Assembly: GCA_963745765.1 (NCBI GenBank)
Contig: CAVUYQ010000031.1
Location: 96,289 to 160,288, forward strand
From: Ww85 sp963745765
GTDB taxonomy: Bacteria; Desulfobacterota; Desulfobulbia; Desulfobulbales; Desulfocapsaceae
Direction: 5' to 3'
DNA: 64,000 bases
The position numbers and the translations under genes were made by a program. Below are positions 46,544 to 56,080 of this stretch, piece by piece (position 1 is the stretch's first letter; each line of letters begins with the position of its first letter). A model generated the notes under the pieces. It made no database searches. It saw nothing but the letters and a program-made list of their open reading frames with translations, and was not told the origin of the DNA.

Positions 46544-46601
46544 AATCTTTCCTTAATTTTTTTGTTACGTGTACTCTTTTAGGAAAATCAATCGTAACAT
46601 G

Positions 46602-47897
46602 TTAACCCATCAGATTTGGCAAAAACATGGTGAATTGTGGTAGAGCAATAAGCAGAATAATCTCGGCGACATCGGCAATAAGAAAATGGGTAGACCCCAC
46701 GGAAAATTGTATGCATTGGAACCTGGGTAATTCCCTGGATGACAAAGACATTTAATCCGACCGGAGGAGTAATTAAGCCCATTTCAGTTACCCTGACGAC
46801 GAGAATTCCAAACCAGATCGGCTCGAAATTGAGTTGAAGAATGAGTGGGTAAAAGACTGGAACCGTGAGCAGCACAATTGCCATGGAATCCATCAAACAG
46901 CCAAGAACCAGCAATGTGAGAAGAATCAAAACTAGAATTACATAGCGATTGACGGGCAGCTCAGAGACCATTGAGGCAAGTTCAAAAGGTAATCTGGTTA
47001 CCGAGAAAAAATAGCCAAGAATCATAGCTCCGAGAACAATCAGAAACAGCATTCCTGTTGTCGATGCCGTGCTGGTCAAAGTCGTTTTCAAATTGACCAG
47101 GTCAATTTGCCCCGAAAAATATAAAAGTAAAAGCGATGAAAGCACCTACTCCAGCGGCTTCGGTAGGAGTGAAGATACCTGAATAGAGTCCACCAATGAC
47201 AATAAGAAACAGTACAATGACTTGCCATGTCTTCAGAAATGATAAAAATTTTTCACTCGCTGTGGTGCGTGGTCCGGGAGGTCCCAACAGAGGATTGCGT
47301 TTGCACAATATCATAATGGTAATGATATAAAAGACAGCTTCCAAAATCCCGGGGATGAATCCTGCCATAAACAATTTGCCTATGGATTGCTCGGTAATAA
47401 TGCCATAGATGATCAGAATCACACTGGGTGGAATCAGAATTCCGATACAGCCGCCTGCGGCAATAGAGCCTGTTGCAAGAGCTTATCGTATTTATATTTT
47501 TTCATTTCCGGCATAGCTACTTTTGCAAGAGTTGCTGCTGTTGCCAGGCTAGATCCGCTAATGGCGGCAAAACATGCACAAGCTGCAACTGTAGCTATTG
47601 CAACCCACCCCGAAGACTACCAAAGAGCGTGCGGACCGATCGGTAAAGATCTTCACTCATCCCGGCAGCAAAAGCAAAGGATCCCATAAGAATAAACAGT
47701 GGGATGACACTCAAATCATTGTTGGCAAAGGTGGTATAAGGCACCGTTTTAAGAATTCCAAAAGCAGGTCCCCAACCGGCAATATAGGCGAAACCTAAAA
47801 ATCCAACCAATCCCATGGCGATGCCAATCTGCATTCGCAACAACAAGAGAATGAGCAAAATAAATATGCCAAGAATACCGGCTTCAGATGGCCCCAT
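46602..47897 (-). pseudogene. dctM: TRAP transporter large permease DctM (several frameshifts)
   Basis: The start at 47897 has AAGGAGG 6 bases upstream. Pieces in different frames join to a full 432-residue DctM: GILGIFILLILLLLRMQIG, then ATVAACACFAAISGSSLATA, then GCIGILIPPSVILIIYGIIT, FTPTEAAGVGAFIA, VTEMGLITPPVGLNVFVIQG and the end LPQFTMFLPNLMG. At least four one-base indels (near 47600, 47480, 47130 and 46680) break it. The first is a missing G in GGTTGGCA. Membrane permease of a TRAP uptake system with the next two genes. Confidence 0.85.
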
Positions 47898-48390
47898 GAG
47901 ATGCCTCCTTCGATTTTGCATCAACAGTTGAACAAACAGAATAACAGCAAAGACAAAGGTACCAATGGCAACTGGAATGACAAACGGATATGCTGGGATC
48001 TTTAATACCGCAGAAGTTACTTTTGAATCGTAGACATCAAAAATACTGATAAATAATTTTGCCAGCTAATAAGCAGGATAAAGCCAATGGATGGGAATCG
48101 TAATCAAAAAGTGACAGACTCTTTGCACACATTTGGGGAAATGGTCAACAATCAAATCTACCGCCACATGGGATTTTTGAAGAGCACAGTAGGCGATACT
48201 GAAAGGCACGATAATAGCCATCAAGAATTCGACTAACTCCATTGCACCTGAGATTGGACTGTTGAAGAAATATCGACAAGCAACATCGGCTGCAGTCAGG
48301 ACACATCATGATCATCAGTGCCGCTGCTGCAATGGCTGATCAATATCCGGTGACAATGTGAGTCACTTTATCCGGCCAAGTTGGTTTCAT
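47884..48390 (-). pseudogene. dctQ: TRAP transporter small permease DctQ (frameshifted)
   Basis: ATG at 48390 reads MKPTWPDKVTHIVTG and then breaks. Continuous homology resumes as NSPISGAMELVEFLMAIIV then PFSIAYCALQKSHVAVDLIV, the DctQ core, and after another shift IPAYPFVIPVAIGTFVFAVI. The last codons overlap the DctM start. At about 168 residues it has normal DctQ length. It is the four-helix membrane partner of DctM. Confidence 0.75.
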
Positions 48391-48641
48391 AGATTATCTC
48401 TCTTGGATAAGCTGATAGAACGACTTTTGTACCCCGATAAATTATTTTCTAAAGTGCCTTTCACGGATTATTTTCGTTATTATCAAACAAGAGGTAAAAC
48501 TTGACCTCGAAACACCCGTCAGGCACTAACATAATATGGTATTATGGTGTACGGTGCAGAGCTGAACATACTTTGTCGCCGCACACACAAGGACTGGATG
48601 AATAGCTTATTCCTGACCAATTTTAAGTGTCGTGTCCAGGA

Positions 48642-49638
48642 TCATTGGGCGTTTTTAACACCTTTTGCTTCCATATCCTTCACCCAATTTGCCCATATTG
48701 GTTTGCCACCAACATCAATCCATTTTTGACGTTCTTCCGGGCTCAAGGCAAAGACGTTTTCGCCATTACCTGCTGCCTTGACTTTTTCTAGTCCCCAGTT
48801 TCCGCATGTCGTCAAAGAAGTGGCGACCCCAGAATTTTGAGCCGGCTTCTCCGCTGACACTCATAATGCCATCCTGAACATCTTTGGGAAGGCTGTCCCA
48901 TTTGTTCTTATTCATCACTAAAGAAAAGTAAACCGCAGGAAATGGTACTTCGGTGAAATACTTCGCCACTTCATAAAAACGCCAGACATGGATCGCCTCC
49001 CAAGGTGCTCCCATGCCGTCAATAACTCCTTTTTGCAGGGATATGTAGCTGTCGGGCATTGGGATCAGCATGGGTACTCCACCAAGAGCCTTTACCATAT
49101 CGGTAGGAGGACCACCGGTCATCCGAATTTTCATCCCCTGCAGATCTTCCATGGTATGCACTGGCTTATTGACGGTTATCAAGGTGTATGGAGGGCTGGT
49201 ATAAAAAAGCAGGACTTTTACATCGGTAAATTCCTTTTGGATTTCAGGAAATTTTTCATAGAGTTGCCATAGAATTTGGCTGCCTCTTTCTGCGCTTGTA
49301 AACGGCAGGGCCGGAAGGCTGATGACATCGGTTACAGGAGTCATGCCAGGCCAATAGCCATGAAAACACCAGCCAATATCAGTAATACCCATTTTGGTGG
49401 CATCCCACATATCTTTGCCTTTGGCAAGGGTCTGCCCATAAAACGGCTGTATTTTAACTTTGCCCCCGGTAGCTTCTTCAATTTGCTTCAACCATGGTTC
49501 AACGGCATTAACAGTGCTCAGCCCGTTTTCGGGATTTTGTTGAGCAAAGCGTAAAACTATGGATTTTCTTTTGCCTGTGCACATAAAGGCCATTGCCATG
49601 AAGAATGTGATCAGCAAAACCATGACTCGTTTTTTCAT
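48642..49638 (-). CDS. dctP: TRAP transporter substrate-binding protein DctP (frameshifted)
   Basis: The start at 49638 has GGAGG upstream and gives a signal peptide (MKKRVMVLLITFFMAMAFMC). The periplasmic binding fold is clear: FAQQNPENG, GGKVKIQPFYGQTLAKGKDMW, LQGMKIRMTGGPPTDMVKAL with the carboxylate-binding Arg, and WEAIHVWRFYEVAKYFTE. A shift near 48800 moves the last 55 residues (EERQKWIDVGGKPIWANWVK) to another frame. It captures an organic anion for the DctQM permease; the ligand may be an aromatic acid, inferred from context. Confidence 0.87.
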
Positions 49639-49687
49639 ACGATCCTCCAGCTGTAAATTTTGCAAAATTGCCTGTGTGTTAGAGTAA

Positions 49688-50487
49688 TTACTTGAAATTA
49701 CTGAGGTCACTGCCCGGTTTCAAAGCGAAAAGTCTGATCGGGGTCAACGACCGCCAGGATTCGGACGACACATCCGTCACCGCCTGTCCAGCGCCAGGGG
49801 AAGGCCATAAAAAACAGCGTTTACCTGTCACTTTGTCCAGATCTCCACCGACATTTTCAATGCCGGGGATATCCACCTTTGACCATGAGAATTTTATGTG
49901 CCGGTTCCCAATCCGGAAAATCTTCTTTAGCGTCCCGACCAGTGGCTCTTTGTATTCCTGGATCAAATGTGGCTGAGAGGGCCCGAGGCCATGATCAACA
50001 AGCTTGGTTGCAATTGGATGGTCATTGGCCTGGTGACCATAGCCGACACATTTTACTTTTTTATCCACCAGCCATTGCGCACCTGCTCCCGAGATGCCGC
50101 AGCCATAGGCGAAATATTCATCACTGTCCGCCCACTTATGGTGAAAGCCGGTGTTGATCATGACAATGTCGCCTTCCTTGATCGTCAGGGCTGGCATTTT
50201 CCAGGTCCTCTGGGGTAATTACCCCCCATTTTCCTTTGGGGATTGATACAGCAACACCGGTACCGCAGAGACGCCAGGTCGGATAGCTGTTGATGCGGGG
50301 TATTTTCGGTAACATGGAGAGGGGCATCCATATGGGTGCAGCGATGCATAATACCATCCCATCTCATTTGATAGATTCCGTCTTTGGCATGAAATTTATC
50401 CACAATTAAATTGACGCTGGGAGTGGATGGCCATTCCGGCATATGTTGATGAAAGGCATGACTTAAATTATATATTTCAAGGCTCAT
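49688..50487 (-). pseudogene. Cyclase-family (PF04199) metal-dependent hydrolase A (frameshifted)
   Basis: The first frame (MSLEIYNLSHAFHQHMPEWP ... HRCTHMDAPLHV) carries the HxxTHxDxP metal-binding motif. After shifts near 50300 and 50200 comes VSIPKGKWGVITPEDLENA, then GDIVMINTGFHHKWADSDEYF and VGYGHQANDHPIATKLVDHG. The family includes kynurenine formamidase and cyclic amide or diketone hydrolases. A related cyclase-family enzyme is reported to open dihydrophloroglucinol in clostridia, which suits the transhydroxylase-like enzyme here. It is the first of two paralogues. Confidence 0.75.
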
Positions 50488-50514
50488 AGTTTTTTTCCTT
50501 TAGTGTTGAGGGTA

Positions 50515-50680
50515 ACTAGTGCTCGTCCATAAATGAGAAATTTTGTTCTAAATTGAGGCGCTCGATGAATTTAACCACAGGCATATAGAGGATATCGGAG
50601 TCTGCGCTTACCTCCGAGGATTAAATTTTGAGAGCAACGAAGAGTTAGGGCAAAATTGCCATTTATGGTCAGACATTAAC
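50515..50680. repeat. Dispersed palindromic repeat family B, copy 5
   Basis: TAGTGCTCGTCCATAAATGAG and CCATTTATGGTCAGACATTA are imperfect ends; the core is ACCACAGGCATATAGAGGAT and CCGAGGATTAAATTTTGAG, interrupted by a short insertion. It resembles copy 1. It lies between the two cyclase genes. Confidence 0.72.
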
Positions 50681-51486
50681 TATTTTCCGGAGTCGATCCT
50701 GCATTTTCCGGTAGGATCAATCATCGCCATAAAACGAACAGGACAGGCATCACCATATTCAAATTTCCATGGGGTGGCGGCGAAGGTTGCCCGCTTGCCG
50801 CAAAGTATGTCAACGTCACCCCCAACCTGTTCAATCGTAGGGATGCCGGCTGCAAGGAGAACTTTATGGGCCACATTCCATTCTGGATGTTCCTTTTTTG
50901 GATCCAGACCGGTTGCCTCTTATAGTCTTCGGCCAAGCGGTTCATGGTGGGGCCTCCTCGATGGGGACCAAAGGACGTAGCCAGAGGATGATCCACCTGC
51001 GGCATATCCACGCCAACCAGTTTACAATCTTTTTTCACCAGCCATTCGGCAGCATCCTTAGACAGGCCAGGAGATTCGCCGAAATATTCGATGGCATCTG
51101 AATACTTATGATGCCATCCGGAGTTGATAACAACGATATCACCCTGCCGAACTTTTGAACCCGCTGTTTCCAAATCTGCTGCGGTTATAACTTCATAACT
51201 TTTTTTGGGGAGTCAAGGACAATGCCATTGCCGAAAAATCGATCAACAGGGATGCTCGCCAGGTCTGCTGCTTTCTGGATCATGTGCAAGAGGAGCATTC
51301 ATATGTGTGCCAGTATGCATGACGGTATTGATCCGGTGAGCGAGAACCCCATGTTGAGCGAATTTAACAGCGCGGAACATTTTAACATCGTCTTGTCCTG
51401 GGTAGGAGGGTACGCCGTGCCCCCAGTGGGTGGCTCAGTTCGATCGTTTGCAACCCACTGTAGGGGTCAATGGTAATTGGTGTCAT
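50680..51486 (-). pseudogene. Cyclase-family (PF04199) metal-dependent hydrolase B (frameshifted)
   Basis: Start at 51486 with AGAGG upstream. The first frame reads IELSHPLGHGVPSYPGQDDV and HTGTHMNAPLAHDPES, then shifts to IPVDRFFGNGIVLDSPKKSY, GDIVVINSGWHHKYSDAIEY and VDMPQVDHPLATSFGPHRGG, then AGIPTIEQVGGDVDILCGKR. The metal site reads HTGTHMNAP, so the usual Asp of THxDxP is Asn here. The paralogue downstream keeps Asp. The two may differ in activity or form a complex. The gene is divergent from the MFS gene. Confidence 0.75.
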
Positions 51487-51926
51487 AATGTACCTCTTTT
51501 CTAAGGTTTGCGTTGTCTTCGCAGGCCATTTTATTTGCGCTCATTGAGCAGCCAGCTCTGAAAAATTCAAAAAACCATCCCTCTGACGCGTTAATATATC
51601 CCCCAGCCTTTCTCTAAAAAAATATTGTGTGAAAGACAGGTATTCGATATTTCATAAAAATAACGTGAAAAATAAATATGATACATTTAAAAAACACTAA
51701 TGTTTCATATAGTAAAACAAAAAAACCAGCATGCGAAACTCATTGTACATCGACAAGCAAGCATGTCAAGAGTATTTTACATGCAATATAATATGGCGAA
51801 ATTGGTTTATATCTTTTATATAATATCAGAAGTATATCTCTCGACTTTGAAAACATTTGTGATGCCGCTCTCCGATATTTCATAAAGCAAACAAAGGAAA
51901 ACGATGGATGATGTAGGTCTCTATGA
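51487..51926. promoter_or_regulatory. Divergent promoter region with operator candidate at 51774-51789
   Basis: This AT-rich 440-base gap lies between cyclase B (minus) and the MFS gene (plus). It contains ATTTTACATGCAATAT, which matches the 16-bp near-palindrome also found at 58838 and 61334. No gene is seen. Confidence 0.5.
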
Positions 51927-53114
51927 TTGCCCCATGCCCGAATCATTTCGCGACAAGATGGGCTGACAGTATTTTTGGCATGGCTTTTTTATCTTGGTTT
52001 CGTCAGCCGGGTCTTGTTTGCTCCTCTTATGCCGGAAATTGAAAAAGATTTGGGCATTGGTCATAGTGAGGCCGGAACTCTGTTTCTCATGTTGTCTTTG
52101 GGCTATTTGCTGGCTCCGATATGTTCTGGGTATATTTCATCGAGGATTAATCATCTGGGAACTCTGAAATTATCTGCGCTGCTCGTGGGGGTTGCGCTGA
52201 TTCCCTGCAGCTTCAGCAAGAGTATGTGGGGCTTGGGGTTTTGGCTTATGGTTGTCGGTTTTGCCGGTTCCCTTCATATGCCCTCTGCTATCACCACAAT
52301 TACCGCAGAGATCCAGAAGTCCGACTGGGGAAAAGGATTGAGTGTGCATCAATGTGCTCCACCGCTGAGCTTTGTCGTGCTCCCCTAATCGCAGCCTTCT
52401 TGCTGCGCTGGTTTTCCTGGCGGGAAATAGTACTTATCTGGGCTAGGACTAGCACTTTTTTCTGCTCTTCTTTATAGTTTTTAGGTAAAGGGAGGGGAAT
52501 TTCCCGGTCAACCTGTTAATATACAAAATGTTAAGATTGTTGGTTCTAAAGGCTCGTTCTGGCTCATGGTCGTCCTTTTTACGCTGGCAATGAGTGGCAA
52601 TGCCGGAATATTCGCCATGCTTCCCCTCTATTTTGTGACAGAAAGAGGTGTTTGATCTTGAGCACGGCCAATACTTTGATCGGTTTGTCCCAGCTATCGG
52701 GCATTGTCATGATATTTTTCGCAGGCTGGATTACCGACAGGGTTGGCCAAAAGAGGATAATTGCCCTTTCTATGCTATTGACTGGTATTTTGACTGTGCT
52801 TATTTCCTGTACCAGAGGATGGATGTTGATTCTCGTCCTGTTTCTGCAGCCTGCTGTGCTGACTGCTTTTTTCCCTGCAGGGTTTGCTGCATTGTCGACG
52901 AATTGCACCACCTTCCCTGAGGAGTGTTACAAGTGCAATTGGGCCCCCATTGGCCTTTCTTATAGGAGGCGGATTGACGCCTCAGTTTTTGGGTTATTTC
53001 GCGGAATCATATACATTTTCAACCGGTATACTGTTGCGGGATGTTTATTATTCTGGTCCGATCCTTGTTTTTTTTGTAAAACTAGGAAAATATGATGATC
53101 AAGCTGGATGTTGA
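51927..53114 (+). pseudogene. MFS transporter (several frameshifts)
   Basis: Starts near 51927 (TTG) and reads LTVFLAWLFYLGFVSRVLFA then PLMPEIEKDLGIGHSEAGTL, the first helix and motif of major facilitator proteins. It continues in other frames with LLRWFSWREIVLIW, LAMSGNAGIFAMLPLYFVTE, IVMIFFAGWITDRVGQKRII (motif A repeat) and LAFLIGGGLTPQFLGYFAES. The joined length is about 395 residues. At least four indels interrupt it. It could import the aromatic substrate or export a product. Confidence 0.75.
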
Positions 53115-53348
53115 TTGAGGGCTCGCGAATTACCTGAAACGAGGCGTGTGGAGGCAGGATATGATTTCGTTTTGTTACTTTATAGAATTGGATGAGCTTG
53201 AGCATGTTATCAATGTTTTTGCTCTGATTAGTAATATTTTCATCAAAAAGTGTAGTATTTTATCATATTTTGAGAAAGCTCGACATGATTAAATCCTTTA
53301 CAGTACTCTAGATTGTTGTCTATTTATATAATAGGAGATGGAAAAATT

Positions 53349-53866
53349 ATGTTAAAACCAATTCGATCGATTCTGTTTGCCACAGATTTAACACCAAATT
53401 GCCAGCCGGCTCTGGACTTCACAATAGCCATTGCTACTCGTTTTCAGGCTACAATATATATGTTACACGTTATTGAGAAATTGCCTGATAATGTCAGCGG
53501 AAGGTTAAAAGGTTTGCTTGGTACCCATCAGTGGGAGATATGGTTGATTCCCACCAGGAGAGTGCGCATAAATCCCTTCTCGGTAAGCAATCTACCAGCG
53601 TCGGAATCAGAGAGGCTGTGCGCAATTTCTGTAAACAGGAAGGTCTGGAGGATGATTCCTGTGATTTCAAATCCAGTGAAATTATTATTACTGATGGTGA
53701 ACTTATAGAGGATATCCTGAGCAATGCCGAGAAAAATGAATGCGATTTGATTGTGCTTGGTGGCCATAGAAACGTGTTCTCCAAAACATCTCTTGGCAGT
53801 ACGGCGAAAGGGGTACTGAAAAAGAGTAAAATTGCGGTAACAGTGGTTCCTTCAGGTGACAAATAA
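53349..53866 (+). CDS. Universal stress protein family (UspA-like), frameshifted
   Basis: AGGAG precedes the ATG at 53349. SILFATDLTPNCQPALDFTI then AIATRFQATIYMLHVIE is the UspA N-terminal fold; after a shift near 53530 come DLIVLGGHRNVFSKTSLGST and AKGVLKKSKIAVTVVP, the ATP-binding GxxG(9x)GS(T)-type motif. About 172 residues. Small stress or nucleotide-sensing protein; it leads a group of redox genes on the plus strand. Confidence 0.85.
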
Positions 53867-53969
53867 TGTGCCGCCTTACTGGTTGGGGTGTTTGTGTGGT
53901 ACTGAGAAAACAATGGCATATCTCCAGAGCTTTGGAAATGGGAACAGTTTATCGGGGACTTTTCCATGA

Positions 53970-54217
53970 ATGAAAAAAGATAAAGCTCTATGCCGTAAGT
54001 ACTTGTGCCCATTGCAAGACACTAAAGAAAATGCTTGAGACCGAGAATTTCGCTTTTGAGTGTGTCGACGTCGATCTTCTGGCAGGTAAACAACGCAGGG
54101 ATATGCTAGAAGAAGTGAGAAAATAATAAACGCTGTTCCTTTCCGACAATGATTATTGGAGAGCAGGTCATTGTTGGTTACAGGGAAAATGAAATTAAGG
54201 AGGCGTTGGGGATCTGA
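53970..54217 (+). CDS. Glutaredoxin-like protein (frameshifted)
   Basis: With one A removed from the run at 53973-53978 the start reads MKKIKLYAVSTCAHCKTLKK, a thioredoxin-fold redox motif CxxC. After a second shift near 54123-54130 it continues CSFPTMIIGEQVIVGYREN. About 80 residues; it ends one base into the next start codon (TGATG). The pairing with a ferredoxin-thioredoxin-reductase chain suggests it is reduced by that partner. Confidence 0.8.
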
Positions 54218-54550
54218 TGGATGCTGAGCAACTTTATGAGAAACTGAAGGCCATCCAGGAAAAGAAAGGCCTCATTTTTAATAAGGACAGATTGAAAACC
54301 CTGGAGCTCCTTGAGGGACTTCTGGTGAACAGAAAACGTTATGGTTATATGTCCTGCCCCTGCAGACTGGCCTCGGGTGACTTGGAAAATGACCGGGATA
54401 TAATCTGCCCGTGTTTGTATTGTCAGCCGGATATCGAAGAATTTGGAAGCTGTTACTGCAATCTGTATGTATCCAAGAGAATGGAATGAAGGGTCAATAC
54501 CCCAGGTGTATGTTCCAGAGCGACGACCGCCGGAAAAAACAGTTTTCTGA
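54217..54550 (+). CDS. Ferredoxin-thioredoxin reductase catalytic chain-like protein (frameshifted)
   Basis: The cysteine pattern CPC-16x-CPC-8x-CYC (MSCPCRLASGD, IICPCLYCQPD, GSCYCNLYVS) matches the FTR beta chain with its [4Fe-4S] cluster and redox disulfide. One extra G near 54477 causes an early stop; removing it gives KEWNEGSIPQVYVPERRPPE to 54550. About 111 residues. It should pass electrons from ferredoxin to the thiol of the adjacent glutaredoxin. Confidence 0.87.
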
Positions 54551-54667
54551 GTATACCTGGTGTTCTGCTATCAGGTCATCTGAGAAGGCTAGTACTATTA
54601 ATTAATATGTCAGAGATAAGGTGGTATCGCCATATGAACTTAAGGCTCTGGCTCTTGTGAGAAAATT

Positions 54668-55084
54668 ATGAAAACTGCAGAATGGGGGAGTTCCGTAAAA
54701 ATCCAATTTTCCATTACACTTGATGATGGCAGTATTGTTGGGATACCCGAAGAAAGACCAACTGAATTTTAAAATTGGTGATGGTAAAATATTGCCTGCG
54801 CTTGGAAGCAAAGATTAGTGGGAATGAGCTGAAAAAGAAATCAGAGAAATAAGATTTCTCCTGAGGATGGGTATGGGCAGTACAACAAAGAGCTGGTGCT
54901 CAGGGTCGAGCGAAAAACTTTTCCCCATGACATTAATGTGGCTGTTGGTCGAACAGTGCAGTATCAGAACAGAGATGGGGAAAGGGTCAATTTTGTGGTC
55001 AATGCCGTAGATGAGAAAACGGTTACAATAGATGGAAACCATCCCCTGGCCGGACTGAACCTGAACTATAAGTTGAACTTCTAG
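54668..55084 (+). pseudogene. FKBP-type peptidyl-prolyl isomerase (SlyD-like), frameshifted
   Basis: MKTAEWGSSVKIQFSITLDD then FKIGDGKILPALGS in a second frame, and SPEDGYGQYNKELVLRVERK and GNHPLAGLNLNYKLNF at the end, form the SlyD-like FKBP fold with its inserted flap. Two or three indels break it (near 54770 and 54825). About 139 residues. SlyD-like proteins fold metalloenzymes and bind metals; it sits just before the molybdenum enzyme operon but on the opposite strand. Confidence 0.8.
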
Positions 55085-55147
55085 AAGTGGTCTGAAATAA
55101 TAGGGAAATAATCTGTAAGATTGAAAAGGAGATTATCCTTTTAGAGT

Positions 55148-55220
55148 AAAAATCGCGACAAAAGAAGGACCCCACCGGGAGAACAAATTCGGTCAGGTCC
55201 TTTTTTTGTCGCGATTTTTT
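55148..55220. terminator. Bidirectional rho-independent terminator
   Basis: AAAAATCGCGACAAAA...AAGGACC pairs with GGTCCTTTTTTTGTCGCGATTTTTT in a long stem with A/T runs at both ends, lying between two convergent operons (SlyD-like gene and molybdoenzyme beta gene). Confidence 0.85.
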
Positions 55221-55247
55221 CTGCTTCAGAAAGTTGGTCAGTGCTAT

Positions 55248-56080
55248 CTATTTCCCCGCCATATCCATGGCAATGTCGCCAAGTCCACGATCAATATCTG
55301 TTTTAATACCCTCCATGGTCTAATGTAACACCATCTTTTTCAAAGGTGAGAGAATAGCTTCGATCATCCTTGCAGTTCCTTGAACCAGAAGTCACCAAAA
55401 TTGGTGGTTGTCTCGGTGAAATTTCTCCCCGGATTCCTCGTCTTTCATGGTACAGGTTGCACCAATGATAACCTCTTTTTGCGACGGGTCGTACAGGGTG
55501 CCGGCAATAAATTTTTTCGGCAATCCCTTATAATATACCCTTGACTTGGTACCGGCTTCCGGGATTGAGCAGTTCCGCATCTTTGATGAAATCAGCAAAA
55601 TCCTCTTCTTCTCCAAACTGCAGGGCCTCGGTTGGACACTGATCAACACAGCGGGGTACTGTCCACTCGGCGATCATTGTCGAGAAGATGGCTGCAGCCG
55701 GTACATTTTTGAGCAATATTTATCTGCTCATTAAAGTAAATAGAGTTGTGCGGACAGGTATCAGCACAAAGTTTGCAGCCGGTGCATTTTACCGGATCGA
55801 TGATCACGATGCCGTCGTCCCGTTTATAGATGGCATCTGCCTTACAATCTGCAATGCATGGTGCGTCGTCGCAATGATTGCAGAGAAAAGGGACGTAGGT
55901 AACCCTGACGTGGGGGACATGGCCACGAACCTTTTCTGTCAGGCCGATCCAGAATTGTCCTGTATCAGGCTGCGGTTTTGCATAAGGAGTCCAGTCGTTG
56001 GCTACGTGCTCGTCTTTACAGGCGATTTGGCAGCAGTAGCAGCCGTTACAGACTGAGAGATCTACAGTAAATACTTTCAT
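55248..56080 (-). pseudogene. Transhydroxylase-like molybdoenzyme, iron-sulfur beta subunit (frameshifted)
   Basis: ATG at 56080 overlaps the alpha stop (TAATG). Four ferredoxin-type Cys groups are visible: CNGCYCCQIAC, CNHCDDAPCIADC, CTGCKLCADTC, and CTGCSH with CVDQCP. After shifts near 55670 and 55570 the C-terminus reads GTKSRVYYKGLPKKFIAGTL and a small Cna-like beta domain. The joined size of about 277 residues and the RVYYK tail match the beta subunit of Pelobacter transhydroxylase. It carries electrons or stabilises the alpha subunit. Confidence 0.83.

Noticed and set aside
47884..47924. Apparent in-frame fusion of DctQ to DctM
   Set aside because: It results from indels in dctQ; a strong ribosome-binding site precedes the separate DctM start at 47897.
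55148..55220. Possible small RNA gene
   Set aside because: The long stem with A and T runs between two convergent operons is explained by a bidirectional terminator.
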